In this document: one piece after another, positions 6,029 through 11,136 of the stretch
Numbering within the stretch: the stretch's first letter is position 1
Layout of the letters: every line of letters begins with the position of its first letter
Assembly (NCBI GenBank): GCA_022710205.1
Contig: JAKLHJ010000017.1
Location: forward strand, 1-14,146
Direction of reading: 5' to 3'
DNA: 14,146 nt
DNA from: Patescibacteria group bacterium
Lineage (GTDB): Bacteria > Patescibacteriota > Minisyncoccia > Phycocordibacterales > UBA12445
The notes under the pieces: model-generated
Told to the model about the DNA's origin: nothing
Databases searched by the model: none
The model's input: only the letters and a program-made list of their open reading frames with translations
Made by a program: the position numbers and the translations under genes

Positions 6029-6940
6029 ATGAAAGAAAAACACAAATCCAAAGATAAACTTATCGCCGTCGTTGGACCGACCTCTTCCGGAAAGAGCGAT
6101 GTGGCTGTTCTTATTGCGAAAAAGATCGGCGGGGAAATAATTTCTGCGGATTCGAGGCAGGTCTACAAGGGCATGGATATAGGCACGGGAAAGATTACCA
6201 AAAAAGAAATGGCGGGGGTCCCTCACTACCTGCTCGATGTCGCAAATCCAAAAAAAATTTTCACCGTAGCGGATTATCAGAAAATGGCCCGCAAGGCGGT
6301 AGAAAAAATATTACAAAAAGGCAAAGTCCCGATACTCTGCGGAGGAACAGGCTTCTATATTCGCGCGATAATAGATGATTTGGAGATTCCCGATGTCCCG
6401 CCTAATAAAAAACTGCGCAAAGAACTCGCGGGCAAAAACGCTGACGAACTTTTTGCTATTCTTAAAAAAATGGACAAACGACGTGCCGAGAAGATAGATA
6501 GGCACAACCCGGTCCGCCTTATCCGCGCTATAGAGATAGCGCAGGCGCTTGGAAAAGTCCCTACGCTAAAAAACAAAGCCCCAAAATACGAAATTTTGGA
6601 GATTGGATTATACCCGGGAGACAAAATTTTGAAAGAAAGAATAAACCTGAGACTGCTAAAAAGGATAAAAGCCGGAATGATTGCGGAGATAAAAAAACTT
6701 CACAAAGAAGGCCTGTCTTTCGCAAGAATGAAAGATATGGGGCTTGAATATAGGTATGTGGCAAGATACCTACAAGGCCTTATCAATAAAGAAGAAATGA
6801 TCTCGGAATTAAATAAAGAAATCGAGCACTATGCCAAACGCCAAATGACTTGGTTTCGCAAAGACAAAAGAGTGAAATGGTTTAAACCAAATCAAATAGA
6901 GAAAATTATAAAAACGGCTGAGAAATTTTGCAGAGGTTAA
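6029..6940 (+). CDS. miaA: tRNA dimethylallyltransferase MiaA
   Basis: 303 residues, normal length. P-loop GPTSSGKS (16-23), the DSRQVYKGMDIGTGK signature (41-55), PHYLLDVANP, the substrate-channel segment CGGTGFYIRAII, and HNPVRLIRAIEIA are all present in the usual order; these are diagnostic for MiaA/IPT. It transfers the dimethylallyl group from DMAPP to N6 of A37 in tRNAs reading UNN codons, preferring an A36-A37-A38 loop. The tRNA-Trp at 9167-9237 has exactly that loop. The start is close to the P-loop, as is usual. No SD, and only a 20-bp gap to the divergent methyltransferase. It converges with xseB. Confidence 0.97.
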   Translation: MKEKHKSKDKLIAVVGPTSSGKSDVAVLIAKKIGGEIISADSRQVYKGMDIGTGKITKKEMAGVPHYLLDVANPKKIFTVADYQKMARKAVEKILQKGKVPILCGGTGFYIRAIIDDLEIPDVPPNKKLRKELAGKNADELFAILKKMDKRRAEKIDRHNPVRLIRAIEIAQALGKVPTLKNKAPKYEILEIGLYPGDKILKERINLRLLKRIKAGMIAEIKKLHKEGLSFARMKDMGLEYRYVARYLQGLINKEEMISELNKEIEHYAKRQMTWFRKDKRVKWFKPNQIEKIIKTAEKFCRG

Positions 6941-6951
6941 TCTGGGATCAT

Positions 6952-6984
6952 AAAAAAATGGATCCCCGCCTACGCGGGGATGAC
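6952..6984 (-). terminator. Hairpin terminator of xseA-xseB
   Basis: An 8-bp perfect stem ATCCCCGC (6962-6969) / GCGGGGAT (6974-6981) with loop CTAC. Read on the minus strand it is followed by CCATTTTTTTA, a good U-run, 15 nt past the xseB stop. On the plus strand no T-run follows, so it serves miaA poorly. The GTCATCCCCGCG...GCGGGGATCCA form also matches a widespread short bacterial palindrome. Confidence 0.8.
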
Positions 6985-6998
6985 AAGAGACACAAAAT

Positions 6999-7211
6999 CT
7001 ACTCTGTGTCTTTTGTCAGCTCCTTTTTTATTTCCTCAAATTCGTTCGTTACTTCAGCGAGTCTGCTCTTTAGGTCTTTTATGAGAGCGGCTCCTTCGCG
7101 GACCTTCTTGAGCCCTTCCTCGACATCTATCTCATTCTCTTTTTCAAACCAGGAAGCGATTGCTTCAAGCTTTTTTAATGATTCACCTATATCGTTATTT
7201 TTTGTCGCCAT
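6999..7211 (-). CDS. xseB: Exodeoxyribonuclease VII small subunit
   Basis: 70 residues, typical XseB length. The N-terminal helix IGESLKKLEAIASWFEKENEIDVEEGLKKVREGAALIKDLKSRL follows the family pattern of one LExIV-like helix, a short turn with an Asp/Glu-rich xDLEE-type motif, and a second helix; the protein ends in an acidic/basic helix. The short helical protein wraps around the large subunit. It follows xseA by 32 bp on the same strand, the standard order. The gap contains a tandem 13-bp repeat and no SD. Confidence 0.93.
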   Translation of the reverse strand: MATKNNDIGESLKKLEAIASWFEKENEIDVEEGLKKVREGAALIKDLKSRLAEVTNEFEEIKKELTKDTE

Positions 7212-7230
7212 CGATTTAATATTTAATTAA

Positions 7231-7257
7231 TAATTCGTAATTGTTAATTCGTAATTG
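7231..7257. repeat. Tandem 13-bp direct repeat at the xseA/xseB junction
   Basis: TAATTCGTAATTG occurs at 7231-7243 and again at 7245-7257 with one base between. The second copy codes for the last residues and stop of xseA. AT-rich repeats of this kind may be slippage products. Confidence 0.7.
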
Positions 7258-8584
7258 ATTTCACCTCCGATTCTATTTCTCCTTTTCCTAATTTTGTTTT
7301 TATCACCTCACCCTTCTTAACATCTTTCGCGTTCTTTATTACACGACCGCTGCCGTCAAAAACAATACTATATCCCAAACGTAGATTTCGCTCCGGGTCT
7401 GCGACCGCAATTATTTTCTCAAACTTTTGTATTTGGGAGATGTAATGAGTCAGCCTGTCTCCTATTATTCTTATTGCATCCTTCGTTATTCTGTCCGACA
7501 TAATCCCGAACTGAACAAATACTCTCCTGAAGGCGGAAAATATCCTTCCTGAAATACCACTCGCCTCTTTTTTAAGACCGGCAAGATTGTCACCGAAGCG
7601 GCCGTAAATATTTTTCCAAAGATACGGAAGCTTGGAAGAAAACTCCTTCAAATAAAATCCGAACTGAGTGATTATCCTACGCTCAAACATAGGGAGACCC
7701 GAAACGAGGTCGTCCCAGCTCTCATTTATTGTATAAGCGGTGGCGGTAGGCGTAGACACATAAGCATCCGCCACAAGACATGCAATCGGCACGTCTACTT
7801 CGTGTCCTATTCCGCACAAAACCGGTATCTTGGAAGAGAAAATTTCTCTACAAACCTGTTCGTTGTTAAAAGCTTGCATGCTCTCAAGGCTTCCCCCTCC
7901 GCGCATTATTACCATAACGTCCAGATCCGGCATATTTTTGTTCAGCCATTTTATTCCGCCGATTATTCCCGGCACGGCGTCCGCTCCTTCAACACGCGAA
8001 TTAAAAAACTTTATCTGAAAGCCGAGCGGTTTAAGATTTTTCCTAAAGTCGTGGATAACTACTCCGTCTTTGGAAGAAATAACGCCGATGTTTTTAATAA
8101 ATCTTGGAAGCGCTCTTTTTCGCGCAAAAAGCCCCTCCTTTTCAAGCATCTTAAGAAGCAACAGATATGCTTTTTTAAGAGACCCTTCCCCGAGTGGCTC
8201 TATCGTCTCCACATTAAAACTGAAGGTTCCCGCGAGTTTATATATTCTCGGATATCCGCTCACTTTCACTTCCATGCCATCTTCAAGGAGCACGCCGGCG
8301 CTTCTATAGGTCCAAATCGAGAGAAAACATTTCAAGATAGATTTATCTTCTTTGTCCTTAAGCGAGAACGACACCCATTTGTCGTGAGCGCGAAACTCCG
8401 TCACCTCTCCCGCCACGGAAACTTTCTCGCTCTTCAGGTGCTCATTGAGAATGTCCAGAAATTCTCCTACCGAAAAATAATCTTTCGCGGGTGATATAGG
8501 CAGGCCGCCCTTCGGTAGCTCGAAAAGATCACCGAGAGAGCCGTCGTCACCATTCTGGATTTTATCTTTTTTCTTTTTTGGCAT
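7244..8584 (-). CDS. xseA: Exodeoxyribonuclease VII large subunit
   Basis: 446 residues, typical. A basic/linker N-terminus (1-35, MPKKKKDK...) is followed by the OB-fold nucleic-acid-binding domain (~36-130, SVGEFLDILNEHL...VAGEVTEFR). The catalytic region holds IGVISSKDGVVIHDF (166-180), RGGGS (228-232), GIGHEVD (258-264) and ADAYVSTPTATA (272-283). A long helical/coiled C-terminal part follows, then the GYSIVFDGSGRVI strand near 405. ExoVII degrades single-stranded DNA from both ends to oligonucleotides. In the usual D-x-R-A-x-TPTAAA motif the Arg position holds Tyr here; whether this matters is unknown. The start is the first Met; no SD. Confidence 0.96.
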   Translation of the reverse strand: MPKKKKDKIQNGDDGSLGDLFELPKGGLPISPAKDYFSVGEFLDILNEHLKSEKVSVAGEVTEFRAHDKWVSFSLKDKEDKSILKCFLSIWTYRSAGVLLEDGMEVKVSGYPRIYKLAGTFSFNVETIEPLGEGSLKKAYLLLLKMLEKEGLFARKRALPRFIKNIGVISSKDGVVIHDFRKNLKPLGFQIKFFNSRVEGADAVPGIIGGIKWLNKNMPDLDVMVIMRGGGSLESMQAFNNEQVCREIFSSKIPVLCGIGHEVDVPIACLVADAYVSTPTATAYTINESWDDLVSGLPMFERRIITQFGFYLKEFSSKLPYLWKNIYGRFGDNLAGLKKEASGISGRIFSAFRRVFVQFGIMSDRITKDAIRIIGDRLTHYISQIQKFEKIIAVADPERNLRLGYSIVFDGSGRVIKNAKDVKKGEVIKTKLGKGEIESEVKSITN

Positions 8585-8692
8585 TTGATATCTTGTGTCT
8601 TCAGGTCCTCATTATTCTACCAATTTTATTTGATGAAACAAGAAGTATTTGCCATAAAGACGGCAAAAAAATGACCAAGTCAGACCCCTAAA

Positions 8693-8720
8693 CCCCACGT
8701 AACTGTGGGGCTTTATTTTT
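8693..8720 (+). terminator. Plus-strand terminator with no clear upstream gene
   Basis: Stem CCCCAC (8693-8698) / GTGGGG (8705-8710), loop GTAACT, followed by CTTTATTTTT. The only plus-strand matter upstream is two mini-frames, so it ends either a small transcript or a lost gene. Confidence 0.7.
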
Positions 8721-8732
8721 TACTGTTGGGCT

Positions 8733-8812
8733 TGTCCCAGAAAGACCCTATTAAATATAATTTGTCTCGGGCAAATTAGCGCTAAGCGCTATTTAACAGG
8801 GCCTACGGGACA
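8733..8812. repeat. Nested palindrome able to fold as a three-way junction
   Basis: Outer pair TGTCCC (8733-8738) / GGGACA (8807-8812). The next stem, CCCTATTAAATA (8746-8757) / TATTTAACAGGG (8790-8801), matches at 11 of 12 positions. Inside it lie TAATTTG (8758-8764) / CAAATTA (8772-8778) and the perfect 15-bp palindrome TAGCGCTAAGCGCTA (8777-8791), whose ends overlap the neighbouring arms by a base or two. No protein-coding reason explains this. It could be a structured RNA, a palindromic mobile element or a recombination site. Confidence 0.7.
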
Positions 8813-8899
8813 GCGAGGCGCAAACCGCCAAGGGCGGGACACCTCTTGCTTTTTTATCCATTTTGTATTATCCTTACCAAATCAGTTTAAATATAAGCA

Positions 8900-9058
8900 A
8901 TGCCACAGAAATCATTAATTAAATTGGCCTGTACATCCTGCAAAAGGATTAATTACTGGAGCAGAAAGAATAAGAAGCTCGTCGAGAGAAAGATTGAGCT
9001 TTTGAAGTTCTGTAAATGGTGCAAAAAGAAGACAAAGCACAAGGAAATAAAGAAATAA
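8900..9058 (+). CDS. rpmG: 50S ribosomal protein L33 (zinc-ribbon form)
   Basis: 52 residues starting MPQKSLIKLACTSCKRINYW; the length is typical for L33. C11-x2-C14 and C38-x2-C41 form the zinc ribbon of the C+ type. The INYWSRKNKK and KFCKWCKKKTKHKEIKK segments are characteristic. The second knuckle is WC-rich and the tail basic. No SD; TAAATA-like bases lie 6-7 nt before the ATG. By hand count 29 of 52 codons end in G/C, a useful internal comparison for the GC-rich small genes. Terminator follows within 15 nt, and tRNA-Trp lies downstream. Confidence 0.95.
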   Translation: MPQKSLIKLACTSCKRINYWSRKNKKLVERKIELLKFCKWCKKKTKHKEIKK

Positions 9059-9070
9059 TCGACATCTTTA

Positions 9071-9097
9071 AAAATCGCCCCTAAAAGGCGATTTTTT
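9071..9097 (+). terminator. Rho-independent terminator of rpmG
   Basis: A 9-bp perfect stem AAAATCGCC (9071-9079) / GGCGATTTT (9087-9095), loop CCTAAAA, with T9092-9097. Confidence 0.9.
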
Positions 9098-9135
9098 GTA
9101 TCTAATATTGAACTATGATATAGTGTTATGTAAAA

Positions 9136-9141
9136 TATAAT
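9136..9141 (+). promoter_or_regulatory. Probable -10 box of the tRNA-Trp/methyltransferase transcript
   Basis: A perfect TATAAT, 25 nt before the mature tRNA 5' end. No good -35 at 16-18 bp; TTGAAC at 9108-9113 is 22 bp away. Confidence 0.45.
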
Positions 9142-9166
9142 CACAATTTTTATAGGCAAACAAGGT

Positions 9167-9237
9167 GGGTCCATCGGTTAATGGCAAACCACTGGTCTCC
9201 AAAACCAGAACTGTAGGTTCGAGCCCTACTGGACCCG
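9167..9237 (+). tRNA. trnW: tRNA-Trp (anticodon CCA)
   Basis: A full cloverleaf of 71 nt. Acceptor GGGTCCA/TGGACCC with discriminator G73. D stem GGTT/AACC with loop AATGGCA. Anticodon stem CTGGT/ACCAG with loop CTCCAAA (anticodon CCA 9199-9201). Four-base variable loop AACT. T arm GTAGG-TTCGAGC-CCTAC. G73 is the usual identity base of bacterial tRNA-Trp. CCA is not encoded; the next bases are CAAA, so a CCA-adding enzyme is needed. A36-A37-A38 fits MiaA recognition. The next ATG starts 4 nt after the tRNA. Confidence 0.97.
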
Positions 9238-9241
9238 CAAA

Positions 9242-10105
9242 ATGTTAATCGCAAACAACTGGAAAGATTATGAACTCCTGGATTCAGGAGACGGGGAAAA
9301 ATTAGAACGCTGGGGCAGTGTGGTTTTGTCGCGCCCTGACCCGCAAGCTTTTTGGCCGAAATCATTGTCCGACAAAGAATGGCGAAATGCTGACGGTATT
9401 TACACTAGAAGCGAGGGTGGAGGTGGCGAATGGAAATTCAAAGAGGGCACGCCAAAAAAATGGGAGATAAAATACGGAGATCTTAAGTTTTCTATTAAAC
9501 CGACGCCTTTCAAACACACAGGTCTCTTCCCGGAACAATCCGCGAACTGGGACTGGATGAAAGAAAAAATAAAAGGAGCACATAGAGAGATATCTGTCCT
9601 GAATCTCTTTGCATATACCGGCGGGGCTACGGTCGCCGCATCGAATGCCGGTGCAAAAGTATGCCACGTAGACTCCTCGAACGGGATTGTCACATGGGCG
9701 AAAGAAAATATCGAGTTAAATAACAAAAGCGGAGAGGTCAGATGGATAATTGACGATGCACTAAAATTTGTCGACCGAGAAATAAAACGCGGAGTGAAAT
9801 ATGACGGAATAATTATGGATCCGCCATCATACGGGCGAGGAGCCAAGGGCGAGGTCTGGAAGCTTGAAGAAAAATTGTGGCCACTCGTAGATAAAACGTC
9901 ACGACTTCTTAGCGACAACCCCCTCTTCTTCATAATAAACTCCTATACCACGGGTATGTCCCCGACAGTTATAGCGAATATCTTAAAAACCGCTTTTAAA
10001 GACAAGGGCGGGAAGATAGAAACAGATGAGCTTGGGCTAAAAGAACACGGCGGGGACAGGATTCTGCCGCAAGGCGTATTTGGTAGATGGTCTAAAATGA
10101 GTTAA
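9242..10105 (+). CDS. SAM-dependent methyltransferase, Methyltrans_SAM (RlmI/RlmK-like) core
   Basis: 287 residues. The N-terminal part (WKDYELLDSGDGEKLERWGSVVLSRPDPQAFW) leads into a methyltransferase core. Motif I is LNLFAYTGGATVAA (120-133), the acidic residue is D144 in HVDSS, the next motif is DDALKFV (171-177), and motif IV is MDPPSYGRG (192-200). The DPPS box is typical of RlmI/RlmK-type 23S rRNA cytosine/guanine methyltransferases, but the PUA domain of RlmI is missing, so the exact RNA target is open. Start ATG 9242 lies 4 nt past the tRNA-Trp 3' end and has no SD. Co-transcription with the tRNA and a nearly leaderless mRNA after tRNA 3' processing are the simplest reading. Confidence 0.92.
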   Translation: MLIANNWKDYELLDSGDGEKLERWGSVVLSRPDPQAFWPKSLSDKEWRNADGIYTRSEGGGGEWKFKEGTPKKWEIKYGDLKFSIKPTPFKHTGLFPEQSANWDWMKEKIKGAHREISVLNLFAYTGGATVAASNAGAKVCHVDSSNGIVTWAKENIELNNKSGEVRWIIDDALKFVDREIKRGVKYDGIIMDPPSYGRGAKGEVWKLEEKLWPLVDKTSRLLSDNPLFFIINSYTTGMSPTVIANILKTAFKDKGGKIETDELGLKEHGGDRILPQGVFGRWSKMS

Positions 10106-10168
10106 AAGTTGAAGGTTATAAAGTTAGAATGTTTCCACAAGAATATGGCTTAAAATAATGGGCCGTAG

Positions 10169-10199
10169 CCCCGTAGTAAGCTCTGCTTTACTACTGGGG
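10169..10199. repeat. Imperfect inverted repeat abutting the -35 box
   Basis: Left arm CCCCGTAGTAAG (10169-10180), right arm CTTTACTACTGGGG (10186-10199), spacer CTCTG, with two one-base bulges. No T-run follows on either strand, so it is not a typical terminator. The right arm ends one base before TTGACA completes, so a protein or RNA fold here could influence the promoter at 10200. Confidence 0.6.
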
Positions 10200-10227
10200 T
10201 TGACAAATATAATGAAAGGTGTATAAT
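10200..10227 (+). promoter_or_regulatory. Consensus sigma70 promoter of the 10339 gene
   Basis: TTGACA (10200-10205), 16-bp spacer, TATAAT (10222-10227); both hexamers are perfect. Predicted start near 10234, giving a ~105-nt leader with the palindrome CCCTAGGG near 10275 and the SD TAAGGAGGT at 10321-10329, with 9 nt before the ATG. The leader is AT-rich in its first half and turns GC-rich near the gene. Confidence 0.85.
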
Positions 10228-10338
10228 TATAAGAGAAAGTCAAATAAGCACCTTTATATATTGTTTGTTTAAAGCCCTAGGGGTACGAAACATTCACGTT
10301 CCACTTACCGTCCCAGAACCTAAGGAGGTTCAGACACC

Positions 10339-11079
10339 ATGAACGAGAACGAGACGCCCCTCACCACCACGTCGGTCACCCAGACCGCCCACGAGATCTC
10401 GCGGTCGGAGAACGGCTACAAGACCGAGTTCGCCACCTTCACGAAGGGCGGCGAGTCGACTGGCCGCCACACCAAGCGGATGAAGAACGGCATGTTCCTC
10501 GGCCAGACCGGCATCGGCGCGAACCACGTCAACAACATCTTCGAGCCCCTCCCGCCCCAGAACACCTGGACGAAGGGCAAGAAGCAGACGGTGGCCCGCA
10601 ACTACGACGGCACTTTCCAGTTCGGCGAGAAGGACGTCCTCATCCCGCCCCGGCACACGCCGACGGCCATCAAGGTCGCGGACGTCGCCATCACCTTCCA
10701 CACCTGCACGCCGACCGGCCTGAAGCAGATCGACAAGATCGTCGAGTTCCTCAACTACAAGGTCGCGTACGCCCGCATCGACGCCGCCCGCGAGGTCGAC
10801 ACCAAGATCCAGGAGGCCCTCTCGAACAACGTCGAGAACTTCACGTTGAACCGCGAGGACGAGATCAAGAAGGCCGAGAAGAAGGCGGTCGTCGCCGGGC
10901 TCGAGGCCATGGTGATCGAGAAGCCGCCGACGATGCGGAAGAAGCCCCCCAAGGCTCCCCGCACCAAGCGCATCCGCGTCGAGGACGAGGACGGCGAGTC
11001 CAAGAAGCACCACGGCAAGAAGGGCGGCGGGAAGAAGAACGGCAAGAAGGGCGGCGGCAAGGGCAAGGGGAAGAAGTAG
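10339..11079 (+). CDS. Unknown 246-aa protein with Lys/Gly-rich tail and extreme G/C-ending codons
   Basis: 246 residues, family not recognised. Residues 1-125 are polar with many Thr, Gly, Asn and aromatic residues and look beta-rich, with a run of FGEKDVLIPPRHTPTAIKVADVAITF at ~95-120. Residues ~128-192 are predicted helical (QIDKIVEFLNYKVAYARID...KKAEKKAVVAGLEAMVI). Residues 195-246 are a disordered Pro/Lys/Arg then Lys/Gly/His tail, like histone H1-type nucleic-acid-binding tails. One Cys (123), no membrane segment, no signal peptide. By hand count only 3 of 246 codons end in A/T (two ACT, one GCT). The start is fixed by AAGGAGG. It has its own consensus promoter and terminator. The GC bias could mean recent transfer from a high-GC source, phage origin or strong codon selection. 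The antisense open frame is a by-product of composition. Confidence 0.8.
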   Translation: MNENETPLTTTSVTQTAHEISRSENGYKTEFATFTKGGESTGRHTKRMKNGMFLGQTGIGANHVNNIFEPLPPQNTWTKGKKQTVARNYDGTFQFGEKDVLIPPRHTPTAIKVADVAITFHTCTPTGLKQIDKIVEFLNYKVAYARIDAAREVDTKIQEALSNNVENFTLNREDEIKKAEKKAVVAGLEAMVIEKPPTMRKKPPKAPRTKRIRVEDEDGESKKHHGKKGGGKKNGKKGGGKGKGKK

Positions 11080-11103
11080 AAACAAACAACAACAGCAAGC
11101 AGT

Positions 11104-11130
11104 AAGGGCGACCGCCACGGTCGCCCTTTT
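11104..11130 (+). terminator. Strong terminator of the 10339 gene
   Basis: An 11-bp perfect stem AAGGGCGACCG (11104-11114) / CGGTCGCCCTT (11118-11128), loop CCA, with T11125-11130. It lies 24 nt after the stop. On the minus strand the following bases are CCCTTACTG, so it ends tgt transcription poorly. Confidence 0.92.
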
Positions 11131-11136
11131 TTCTTA

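Larger units (their letters stand above)
8585..8899. other. Gene-poor stretch between xseA and rpmG
   Basis: 315 bp without a convincing gene. It holds two tiny plus-strand frames (13 codons at 8633-8674, overlapping by ATGA a 6-codon frame at 8671-8691), a plus-oriented terminator (8693-8720), a complex palindrome (8733-8812), and a GC-rich spacer with a second GGGACA at 8836-8841. A weak -10-like TATTAT at 8866-8871 may belong to rpmG. Confidence 0.6.

Noticed and set aside
6952..6984. REP element or CRISPR repeat
   Set aside because: Only a single copy in the window, and its position and U-run fit a terminator for xseAB.
7802..8494. 230-aa plus-strand open frame within xseA
   Set aside because: It lies fully antisense to the well-conserved xseA and shows no motif or expression signal.
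8633..8691. Real small protein gene
   Set aside because: The frames are 13 and 6 codons, without SD or recognisable promoter; kept only as an observation.
9400..9933. 177-aa minus-strand frame within the 9242 methyltransferase
   Set aside because: Antisense shadow of a gene with clear methyltransferase motifs.
10330..11118. 262-aa minus-strand open frame (Leu/Ala/Val/Arg-rich) opposite the 10339 gene
   Set aside because: It mirrors the G/C-ending codons of the plus gene, which suppress antisense stops. It has no SD or promoter, and its composition is a monotonous Leu-Leu/Asp-Val pattern.
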